Shown here one piece after another: positions 7,036 through 13,656 of a stretch of DNA of 26,453 nt. Source of the DNA: a virus. The notes under the pieces are model-generated. The model worked only from the letters and a program-made list of their open reading frames with translations. It was not told the origin of the DNA and ran no database searches. Position numbers and translations under genes: made by a program. The stretch is taken from IMG/VR virus record IMGVR_UViG_3300009104_000109, positions 1 through 26,453 of that record; one strand, given 5' to 3'. Position 1 is the first letter of the stretch. Each line of letters starts with the position of its first letter.

Positions 7036-8996
7036 AATCAGTAAGAGCTGACATTATTACTAGACGTACATACAATAGACCCTTAGACCCTACCGGAGAG
7101 AGGTTTGAAACGTGGGAGCAAACAGTAGACAGGGTGATACATCATCAAGGGTGGCTTTGGGATAGAGCTTTAGGTAAACCAGAGACCCCTGAGTATACTG
7201 AAATCAGTGATGAGTTAAAAGAATTACGTCAACTTATGTTAGATCGTAAGGTGTGTGTTAGCGGTAGAACATTGTGGCTAGGAGGAACTGAGGTAGCTAA
7301 ACGTAGGGAAGCTAGTCAGTTTAATTGTGCTCACTTAAAATTGGAGACTATACATGATGTGGTTGACTCTTTATGGCTCTTGTTGCAGGGATGTGGCGTG
7401 GGATTCACACCTGTTGTCGGAACACTATCGGGATTCACATCCCCAATCAAGGATGTCAACGTCATCCGTTCAAGAAGAACTAAGAAGGGAGGGCATGAAG
7501 GAAACAAAGAGACTTTCGATTCCGGGACTTGGACACTTACAGTTGGAGACTCCGCTGAGGCATGGGCAAAGTCTATCGGTAAAATTTTGGCATTCAAAGG
7601 GAAAGCTACAAGTTTCGTACTCGATCTCTCACAGCTCAGACCTGCAGGGCAACGGCTCAGTGGGTATGGATGGATCAGCAGCGGTGATGCTCCCCTCTCT
7701 AAAGCCTTCACAGCAATCGTTCAAATTTTAAATAAGAAGTCAGGTTCACTCTTAAGTAGAATGGACATCTTAGATATTATGAACTGGTTAGGTACTGTAC
7801 TAAGTAGCCGTAGGTCAGCCGAGATAGCACTCATGTATTATGACAATCCAGAGTGGGAAGAATTTGCGAGGTCTAAAGATAATTTAGTAGAAACCCCACA
7901 CAGAAGTCAGTCTAATAACTCCGTAGTATTTTGGAGAGAGCCTACAAAACCTGAGCTTGAACAATTCTTTAAGATCATGGAGGAATCAGGTGGGTCTGAA
8001 CCGGGAATCATTAATGGTGAAGAAGCTAGAAGGCGCGCTCCGTGGTTCTCTGGTGTTAACCCTTGTGCTGAGATACTCTTAGGTAACAAGAGCTTCTGTA
8101 ATCTATCTGAGGTAGACGTAGGGAAGTTCAAGAATGACAGTGATGGTTTAGCTAGAGCTATATATCTGATAGCTAGAGCTAATTATAGGCAGACTCTAGT
8201 TAATCTAGATGATGGTATTCTTCAACGTACTTGGCATGAGAACAATGAGTACCTCAGGTTATGTGGTGTAGGACTTACAGGTATAGTACGAAGACCAGAC
8301 TTATCAGAGTATGACTTTAAGAAACTAAAGAACATAGCTATACATGGAGCTTACTCTATGGCTGATGAGTTAGGTACACAGAAACCTAAGAATGTTACTA
8401 CCATTAAACCTAGTGGCACTCTGAGTAAGATCATGGACACTACTGAGGGGTGTCATAAACCTGAGGGTAAGTATATTTTTAACAACGTCAACTTTAGTAT
8501 TAATGATCCCCTTGTTTCTAAGCTAAGAGAAGCAGGTTATCGTGTAGTTAATAATCCTGTTGATGAACATAATGTTATAGTTACTTTCCCGGTTGCATGG
8601 GAAGATATTAGATTTAGTCCAGACCCAAACTCAAAGGAGGAAGAAAGATATGTCAACATGGAGTCAGCCATTGACCAAATGGTTCGCTACAAATTTCTTA
8701 TGGATAACTACGTTGAGCAGAACTGCTCGATCACTGTATCTTATACGAAAGATGAAATCCCATCTATTATTGATTGGATCAAATCTAATTGGTCTTCTTA
8801 CGTTGGTGTTAGTTTTCTTCCCCGTATGTCTGAGGAGGAAAAGGCAGGATATGAGTATCTCCCCCAACAAGTTGTCAGCAAAGCAGTCTACGAAGAATAT
8901 GTGGCACAACTTTCCGAGGTGGATTGGGAGAAGACGCTAGGCATCCATGAGCTTGAGGATGACGAATGTGCGAGTGGCGTATGTCCAGTAAAGTAG
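7032..8996 (+). CDS. nrdJ: Class II (B12-dependent) ribonucleoside-triphosphate reductase, monomeric
   Basis: Reduces ribonucleotides to deoxyribonucleotides for phage DNA synthesis using adenosylcobalamin. It resembles the monomeric Lactobacillus leichmannii RTPR: C345 in NPCAE with E347 is the thiyl radical site, C356 (SFCNLSEV) and C99 (FNCAH) form the reducible pair, and the C-terminal C646/C651 in CASGVC is the relay pair. The 11- and 5-residue spacings equal those of RTPR (408/419 and 731/736). At 654 residues it is shorter than RTPR (about 739). The ATG at 7032 follows GAGGAG with five-base spacing; the GTG at 7026 is inside that site. No separate small subunit or activase gene follows. 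Codon and base composition shift sharply at about 7381-7680 and 8881-8996 (about 49% G+C by hand count) against about 35% just outside the first patch. Confidence 0.95.
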   Translation: MKSVRADIITRRTYNRPLDPTGERFETWEQTVDRVIHHQGWLWDRALGKPETPEYTEISDELKELRQLMLDRKVCVSGRTLWLGGTEVAKRREASQFNCAHLKLETIHDVVDSLWLLLQGCGVGFTPVVGTLSGFTSPIKDVNVIRSRRTKKGGHEGNKETFDSGTWTLTVGDSAEAWAKSIGKILAFKGKATSFVLDLSQLRPAGQRLSGYGWISSGDAPLSKAFTAIVQILNKKSGSLLSRMDILDIMNWLGTVLSSRRSAEIALMYYDNPEWEEFARSKDNLVETPHRSQSNNSVVFWREPTKPELEQFFKIMEESGGSEPGIINGEEARRRAPWFSGVNPCAEILLGNKSFCNLSEVDVGKFKNDSDGLARAIYLIARANYRQTLVNLDDGILQRTWHENNEYLRLCGVGLTGIVRRPDLSEYDFKKLKNIAIHGAYSMADELGTQKPKNVTTIKPSGTLSKIMDTTEGCHKPEGKYIFNNVNFSINDPLVSKLREAGYRVVNNPVDEHNVIVTFPVAWEDIRFSPDPNSKEEERYVNMESAIDQMVRYKFLMDNYVEQNCSITVSYTKDEIPSIIDWIKSNWSSYVGVSFLPRMSEEEKAGYEYLPQQVVSKAVYEEYVAQLSEVDWEKTLGIHELEDDECASGVCPVK

Positions 8997-9047
8997 AGTG
9001 ATTCATGGGTTCTGTAATTAGTTCATGCCTTTAGGAGACTTTTCAAA
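8997..9047 (+). promoter_or_regulatory. Short gap between replication and virion blocks
   Basis: A 51-bp non-coding gap at the point where T7-like phages change from DNA metabolism to virion genes. It ends with AGGAG (9034-9038), about nine bases before the next ATG. TTCATG occurs twice, about 20 bp apart. A late promoter could lie here or just upstream, but I see no sequence resembling the T7 promoter and no hairpin worth naming. Confidence 0.25.
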
Positions 9048-9278
9048 ATGTCAAGATATACAAATGCAGAAGATTTAAATCATATTATAATTACTGATGG
9101 TTTACTTAAGGAATTACATGAAATGTTTCCAGACTCCTTACCCTCTAAATTGGTAAGTGAGCCTGAGCTATGTAAACTTATAGGTCAGCAACAAGTTATA
9201 AGGTGGCTTAAAGACAAACAAGAAGAAATAAAAGAAGCATCTTACAAGGGAGATAAGGTCAGTGTTAGAATTACTTAA
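9048..9278 (+). CDS. Small soluble protein of unknown function (76 aa)
   Basis: Not recognised. The ATG at 9048 has AGGAG upstream. The protein is helical, with a conserved-looking stretch LVSEPELCKLIGQQQVIRW near residues 38-56 followed by a charged helix (LKDKQEEIKEA). It is the first gene after the RNR and precedes the small virion-like proteins, so it could be either a late accessory or an assembly protein. Its end lies just before the preferred start of the next gene. Confidence 0.7.
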   Translation: MSRYTNAEDLNHIIITDGLLKELHEMFPDSLPSKLVSEPELCKLIGQQQVIRWLKDKQEEIKEASYKGDKVSVRIT

Positions 9279-9285
9279 TATGTTA

Positions 9286-9528
9286 ATGTGTATGGGTTCA
9301 CCAAAGCCACCTCCACCTCCTCCCCCTCCAAAGCCGGCTCCACCTCCTCCAAGTCCTCCAGCTCCAATAGCAACGATTTCTACTCCGGCTACTGTAGCTA
9401 GTAAGACAGGTGGTAAAAATGTTGGAGCTACTAAGACTAAGATGGCTAGGAGAGCACAAGGTAAGTCTAGATTTAGACGAGACCTTAATAATGTAACAGC
9501 CCCCCCAACTGGATTAAACATAGGTTAA
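9286..9528 (+). CDS. Proline-rich minor virion protein candidate (gp6.7/gp7.3-like)
   Basis: About 80 residues. The N-terminus MCMGSPK is followed by eight consecutive prolines and further Pro-rich sequence up to about residue 28, then a basic half ending ARRAQGKSRF...TGLNIG. The ending resembles that of T7 gp7.3 and relatives (basic segment then a Gly-rich end with NI), and the MC start resembles T7 gp6.7; both are small T7 virion proteins encoded just before the portal. The start is ambiguous: a GTG at 9262 has a GGGAG ribosome binding site nine bases upstream, ATG 9280 is also in frame, but 9286 gives the family-like MC N-terminus. Translating eight prolines in a row would need EF-P. The function call rests on position and short motifs only. 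Confidence 0.6.
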   Translation: MCMGSPKPPPPPPPPKPAPPPPSPPAPIATISTPATVASKTGGKNVGATKTKMARRAQGKSRFRRDLNNVTAPPTGLNIG

Positions 9529-9529
9529 T

Positions 9530-9979
9530 ATGTGTGTATCTACTGGTAATAAGGGTCTTGATGTAGCTTTAGCTATAGGTGTTGGTGCAGCTACCGGTGG
9601 AATGGCAACTCCGGCCATGTCTGTGGGTTTAGGGGCAAAAACTGTGGGTATGTTTAGTGCTACTACTGCTTTTGGTATGTCTTCTGCTGCATTAGGGGCT
9701 ATAGGTGGTGGAATAATGGGTGGAGTATCTTCTATGGCTATGTCTGCTTTAATGCCACAGCAACCGGCAGAATACCCCTACCCCCAATATGAACAAGAGC
9801 CTACTTATTCTTATTATTCACAACAAAATCAAATAACAGGATCAGGTGGAAGACAAGCACCGGCTCATTTAGCAAGAGAAATAAGACGAATAAAAACTAC
9901 TAAAAATCAAGAACAACCTAGATCAGTAAGCTCTATTAATACCGAAACTTTTAGTGGAACAGGATTACAAATAGCATGA
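9530..9979 (+). CDS. Gly/Ala-rich minor virion protein candidate (149 aa)
   Basis: Begins MCVSTGNKG and has a glycine/alanine/methionine-rich hydrophobic first half (residues about 10-75, with several glycine-zipper-like GG and GA steps) that could insert in a membrane. The second half is polar, with a Tyr/Gln/Pro-rich stretch (residues about 78-100) and a basic segment (LAREIRRIKTTK), ending FSGTGLQIA. The MC start and the TGL(N/Q)I ending echo the preceding gene. The ATG is two bases after the preceding stop, and its own TGA overlaps the portal ATG (ATGA). A role as a small ejected or head-tail protein is inferred from position and composition; a holin-like role is possible but less likely because of the long polar C-terminal half. 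Confidence 0.62.
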   Translation: MCVSTGNKGLDVALAIGVGAATGGMATPAMSVGLGAKTVGMFSATTAFGMSSAALGAIGGGIMGGVSSMAMSALMPQQPAEYPYPQYEQEPTYSYYSQQNQITGSGGRQAPAHLAREIRRIKTTKNQEQPRSVSSINTETFSGTGLQIA

Positions 9980-11526
9980 TAGAAACAAGTAAAAGATACG
10001 GAGATTTATGTAGAAGGAGACAGAACTTCTTAGAAAGAGCTTGGGATGCTTCTGAATTAACCATACCTTTTATTCTACCTAGAAATCGAACACAAGATCA
10101 TGATTTACCTACACCCTTTCAAGGCATTGGTGCTAGAGGGGTAAATAATTTGTCAGCAAAATTATTGTTGACTTTGTTTCCACCTAATTCGCCCTTCTTT
10201 AAATTTCAAATAGATGATTTTACCCTACAAGAACTACAAGCACAGAGAGCACCTGTAGAAGAAGCATTAAACTCTATGGAACGATCAGTCATGGATGAAG
10301 TAGAAGCTAAAGCTATGCGAGTTCCATTGAATGAAGCTTTAAGGCATTTAATAATTACAGGTAATGCGTGTATTCATGTTGACAAAGATAACGCTATGCG
10401 TGTCTTTCATTTAGATCAGTATGTAGTAAGGAGAGACCCTCAAGGTAAGATGCTTGAGATTATAGTCCATGAGAAGATGAGCCGACAGTTATACATGGAC
10501 ATCTTTGGTAAGCTTCCCCCTAAAGAATCAGGTGATAGGGATAAGGCTGATGAAAAAGAACTTAATCTCTATACTGTAGTCACAAGAAAAAATAATCAAA
10601 TTCATGTTCATCAAGAAGTTAATGACATGAAAATTCCTAATACCGATTCTACATATCCAATAGACAAGAATCCGTGGTTAGCCTTGAGGTTTTCTTCTAT
10701 TGATGGGGAGGATTATGGTAGAGGATTTGTAGAAGAATACTTAGGTGACTTGAGAGCACTTGAAGGATTAAGTAAAGCTATCCTTGAGGGTTCATCAGCC
10801 GCGGCTAGAGCTATCTTTCTAGTCAGACCTAATGGAACTACCAAACTAAAAACAATATCACAAGCTCCTAACTTAGCGGTAAGGCAAGGATCAGCAGAAG
10901 ATGTTACTGTCTTACAAATGCAGAAGTTTAATGATTTCAGAGTAGCTCAAGAAACTATAGGCACTACAGAGAGAAGACTAGCTGCCGCCTTTCTGTTAAA
11001 TCAAAGCGTACAGAGAGATGCAGAGAGAGTGACGGCAGAGGAAATACGATTTCTCGCTAATGAACTAGAGACATCTTTAGGTGGTATTTATAGTCTTCTC
11101 TCACATGAACTTCAGTTACCGCTTATACATAGAATTATAGCCGTTCTAGAAAGAGAAAAGAAACTTCCAACATTACCTGAAGATTCTGTAGAACCAGTAA
11201 TTATTACAGGGTTTGAAGCGTTGGGTAGGGGAAATGATGCTAATAAACTAGCCACATTTTTACAAACTGCAGCTAAAATATTAGGCCCGGAAGCGGTAAT
11301 TACTTATACTAATATTAGTGATGCCATGAAAAGATTAGGAACTGGTTTTGGTATTGATATGAAAGGTTTGATTAAAACACAAGAAGAAGTACAACAAGAA
11401 CAACAACAAGCCCAACAAGCACAGATGCAAGCACAACAAGCAGTTGCTGCTACTCCAAATGCTGTGACTCAAGGAGGCGAAATGATTAGGGAGCAAATGA
11501 ATGGCAACCAAAGACAAGAAGCCTGA
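9976..11526 (+). CDS. Portal (head-tail connector) protein, T7 gp8-like
   Basis: A 516-residue portal, close to the 536 of T7 gp8. It forms the dodecameric ring at the capsid vertex through which DNA is packaged and ejected, and is the nucleus for procapsid assembly. Recognisable family sequence includes LERAWDASELTIPFILP near the N-terminus, GARGVNNLSAKLLLTLFPP around residues 52-70, and GTTERRLAAAFLL with RDAERVTAEEIRF further on. The C-terminus is a Gln/Ala-rich tail with runs of glutamine (residues about 470-490). The ATG overlaps the preceding stop by 4 bp, and the last 26 bp overlap the next small gene. Confidence 0.96.
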   Translation: MIETSKRYGDLCRRRQNFLERAWDASELTIPFILPRNRTQDHDLPTPFQGIGARGVNNLSAKLLLTLFPPNSPFFKFQIDDFTLQELQAQRAPVEEALNSMERSVMDEVEAKAMRVPLNEALRHLIITGNACIHVDKDNAMRVFHLDQYVVRRDPQGKMLEIIVHEKMSRQLYMDIFGKLPPKESGDRDKADEKELNLYTVVTRKNNQIHVHQEVNDMKIPNTDSTYPIDKNPWLALRFSSIDGEDYGRGFVEEYLGDLRALEGLSKAILEGSSAAARAIFLVRPNGTTKLKTISQAPNLAVRQGSAEDVTVLQMQKFNDFRVAQETIGTTERRLAAAFLLNQSVQRDAERVTAEEIRFLANELETSLGGIYSLLSHELQLPLIHRIIAVLEREKKLPTLPEDSVEPVIITGFEALGRGNDANKLATFLQTAAKILGPEAVITYTNISDAMKRLGTGFGIDMKGLIKTQEEVQQEQQQAQQAQMQAQQAVAATPNAVTQGGEMIREQMNGNQRQEA

Positions 11527-11716
11527 ACGAAACGTAGTTTCTAAGGCTGAACTAAAGGAAGTAGTAAAAGAGCGTGATAAGATTCTTGAACAAAAAGCTG
11601 CACAAGTAGGGTCATCTGGTGGGATGCCATCAACCTACACAAAGATCAAGCTCAGTAGCGGTGCAATTTTAGAAACGTATGGGGAAGGTTATGGCAGAGC
11701 AAATAACAGTAAGTAG
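11501..11716 (+). CDS. Small protein between portal and scaffold (71 aa), unknown
   Basis: No family recognised. The first half is highly charged and helical (KPERNVVSKAELKEVVKERD), the second half is Gly/Ser-rich and ends with TKIKLSSGAILETYGEGYG, which looks like a short beta segment. GGGAG about eight bases before the ATG at 11501 supports the start. It overlaps the portal end by 26 bp and the scaffold start by 26 bp. An assembly role is suggested only by its place between portal and scaffold. Confidence 0.7.
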   Translation: MATKDKKPERNVVSKAELKEVVKERDKILEQKAAQVGSSGGMPSTYTKIKLSSGAILETYGEGYGRANNSK

Positions 11717-12473
11717 TGATAATCCTGATATGTCAGCAGAGGAAGCTCACAATCAGGAGATGTTGAGTAAGGTTGAAGAAGTAGAACATGGGATTGATGG
11801 AGTTCAACCTACAGAACAACCAGACGATAAGTTTGGTGGAGATTATGAAAAGCTTAAAAAGAGCTATGAAGAACTCGAAAGAAAATTTCATGCACCTGAA
11901 GAAACTCAGCCTGACTTTGAAAGGTCAGAAGATTTAAGTATTCCAGAAAAATCAGATGTTCCATTTGACATGGAAGCTCTTACTAAAGAATACGCTGAAA
12001 CTGGTGGTTTAACTGATACAAGTTATAAAACCTTAGCTGAGGCAGGGATAAGCAGAGACTATGCAGACACATATATTGCAGGAGTAAAAGCCTTAGGTGA
12101 GCAAATAGGTAATCAAGTTAAGACTTCTGTAGGTGGTGAACAAGAATATTCGTCAATGGTAGAGTGGGCTAAGACTAACTATACTGAACAACAAATACAA
12201 GTTTATGATCAAGCTGTTAATAGTGGTGACGTTAATACTGCTATGATGGCTGCGAAAGGATTAAGGGCAGATTATCAAGCATCTGTCGGCAAAGAAGGCA
12301 CAACTTATGGAGGAGAATCTCCATCTAGCGTAACATCTGACAACGCATTTAGAAGTAATGCTGAAGTAGTTAATGCTATGAGAGACCCTCGATATGAAAG
12401 TGATATGGCATATCGTCAAGATGTGCTAGATAAACTAGATAGGTCAGATATATTTTCTACTGGTACTATCTAA
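11691..12473 (+). CDS. Scaffolding (capsid assembly) protein, T7 gp9-like
   Basis: A 260-residue acidic, helical protein directly upstream of the capsid gene, the position of T7 gp9. It would guide capsid shell assembly and leave before DNA packaging. Residues about 1-90 are very acidic and disordered with a short charged helix (DYEKLKKSYEELERKF); residues about 90-190 carry a more ordered region (KEYAETGGLTDTSYKTLAEAG; EYSSMVEWAKTNY) seen in many podovirus scaffolds. The C-terminal part ends with a charged segment (AYRQDVLDKLDRSD). I chose ATG 11691 because GGGGAAGG lies just before it; ATG 11679 in frame would place the start within that signal. Confidence 0.9.
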   Translation: MAEQITVSSDNPDMSAEEAHNQEMLSKVEEVEHGIDGVQPTEQPDDKFGGDYEKLKKSYEELERKFHAPEETQPDFERSEDLSIPEKSDVPFDMEALTKEYAETGGLTDTSYKTLAEAGISRDYADTYIAGVKALGEQIGNQVKTSVGGEQEYSSMVEWAKTNYTEQQIQVYDQAVNSGDVNTAMMAAKGLRADYQASVGKEGTTYGGESPSSVTSDNAFRSNAEVVNAMRDPRYESDMAYRQDVLDKLDRSDIFSTGTI

Positions 12474-12585
12474 GCTAGTTTCTATTTACAAGTAAACAAG
12501 ACCTGCTGAGGTAGATAATCTTAGTTGAAAGTTAAATAAAGATACAGCAAAATATTTTTATTAACTTTAATTAAAGGAGTTTACT
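12474..12585 (+). promoter_or_regulatory. Capsid gene leader with T7 gene 10-like translation enhancer
   Basis: A 112-bp gap, the longest in the window. Near the end it has TTAACTTTA at 12561-12569, the same nine bases as the epsilon enhancer in the T7 gene 10 leader, then AAAGGAG at 12573-12579 and the ATG at 12586. Order and spacing are close to those in T7. Upstream are a small hairpin (ACCT-GCTG-AGGT, 12501-12512) and a TTTAC/GTAAA inverted repeat at 12485-12496. A phage promoter is expected here by analogy with phi-10, but I cannot identify one by sequence. Confidence 0.6.
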
Positions 12586-13566
12586 ATGGGTGTAACAGCT
12601 ACAACTGCACCGGCAGTAACAATGACTCGATCTGGTCAAGCGAACTCCACAGGATCATCAACTGCGTTATTTCTAAAAGTATACGCAGGTGAAGTCCTGA
12701 CAGCGTTTGAGCAAGCGAGTGTAACAATGGACAAGCACGTTGTCCGATCTATTAACTCAGGTATTAGTGCTCAGTTTCCTCTAGTTTGGAAAACTGCTAG
12801 TACCGAATATGCGTACATCAATGCTAGTGGTAACACTGGTACAGCAGCTAACAAGCTTGATGGTACAGCTATCAACAAGAACGAGAAGGTCATCTCGATT
12901 GACGGCTTGTTAATCGCGGATCACTTTGTCAATAATCTTGATGAAGCTATGAACCATTATGATGTACGATCCATTTATGCTAAAGAGGCAGGTATAGCTC
13001 TTGGTACTCAATGGGATAAGAACATTCTACAGCAGGGTGTTCTTGGTGCTCGATCCTCTACGCTCGTAACGAGTGGTAATGGTGGATCAGTTCTAACGGC
13101 TGCAGGGTATGGTACTACTGGTTCTACCCTAGCTGCAGGTATGTTTGATGCAGCTCAGAAGTTAGACGAAAACAATGTACCTGAGAATGATAGGTATATG
13201 TTTGTTAAACCGGCTCAGTATTATCTGATGGCCGAAACTACTAACGTCATCAACCGGGATTGGGGTGGATCAGGAACGTACTCAGAAGGTACTGTCTTGA
13301 AGGTTGCAGGTATTAACATTGTTAAGACCAACAACTTGCCTACTACCAACATCACTGGTGGAACTGTTACCACACATGAAGGTAACTTCTCTACTACTGT
13401 TGGACTTGTTATGCACAAGTCTTCCGTTGCTACAGTTAAATTAATTAACTTGGCAGTTGAGACAGAGTATGACATCAAGCTTCAAGGTTGGTGGATCGTA
13501 GCGAAGTATGCTATGGGTCACGGATTTATTAGACCTGAAGGTTGTGTTGAGCTTAAAACCTCATAA
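12586..13566 (+). CDS. Major capsid protein, T7 gp10-like
   Basis: A 326-residue HK97-fold shell protein of the T7 gp10A type. Stretches typical of the family are LFLKVYAGEVLTAF, VRSINSGISAQFP, EKVISIDGLLIADHF and DEAMNHYDVRS. The gene follows the scaffold, has the strongest ribosome binding site in the late region, and shows more C/G-ending codons than the genes downstream (26 G/C in 60 at 12841-12900 versus 19 in 60 at 15241-15300), as expected of a highly translated gene. A terminator follows seven bases after its stop. There is no sign of the T7-type frameshifted 10B extension: the other frames close quickly and run into the terminator. Confidence 0.97.
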   Translation: MGVTATTAPAVTMTRSGQANSTGSSTALFLKVYAGEVLTAFEQASVTMDKHVVRSINSGISAQFPLVWKTASTEYAYINASGNTGTAANKLDGTAINKNEKVISIDGLLIADHFVNNLDEAMNHYDVRSIYAKEAGIALGTQWDKNILQQGVLGARSSTLVTSGNGGSVLTAAGYGTTGSTLAAGMFDAAQKLDENNVPENDRYMFVKPAQYYLMAETTNVINRDWGGSGTYSEGTVLKVAGINIVKTNNLPTTNITGGTVTTHEGNFSTTVGLVMHKSSVATVKLINLAVETEYDIKLQGWWIVAKYAMGHGFIRPEGCVELKTS

Positions 13567-13572
13567 TACTTG

Positions 13573-13640
13573 GGGAGTCTGGAATTAATATGTTAAACCG
13601 AGAGGTTGTCGCAACTATTATTCTAGGCTCCCTTTTTTTT
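13573..13640 (+). terminator. Intrinsic terminator after the capsid gene, T-phi-like
   Basis: A long imperfect stem pairs 13573-13590 (GGGAG...AATA) with 13616-13632 (TATTATTC...CTCCC), with G-U pairs and one bulge, followed by eight T at 13633-13640. GTT 13592-13594 can also pair with AAC 13613-13615, and the apex holds AACC-GAGA-GGTT (13596-13607), a stem closed by a GNRA-type tetraloop. T7 has its main terminator at the same place, after gene 10, where it limits transcription of downstream genes relative to capsid. Confidence 0.88.
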
Positions 13641-13656
13641 AATTTAGGAGACAACA

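Noticed and set aside
7354-7731. 125-codon + strand frame and 126-codon - strand frame (7331-7711) inside the RNR gene
   Set aside because: The RNR frame has conserved family residues across the stretch; the others are by-products of the G+C-rich patch with fewer chance stops.
8593-8940. 115-codon alternative frame and an antisense frame (8664-8909) in the RNR 3' part
   Set aside because: Shadows of the RNR coding sequence, which continues to the CASGVC tail.
9168-9521. Glycine-rich antisense frame opposite the proline-rich gene
   Set aside because: Poly-Gly is the reverse complement of the proline codons; all other genes are on the + strand.
12474-12585. T7-type or sigma-70 promoter in the capsid leader
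   Set aside because: No match to the T7 promoter core; a TTGAAA-like and a TATTTT-like box are present but with a spacing of about 22 bases, too long to call.
13540-13640. T7 10B-like frameshift extension of the capsid protein
   Set aside because: No slippery heptamer in the right frame, and the other frames close quickly or enter the terminator.
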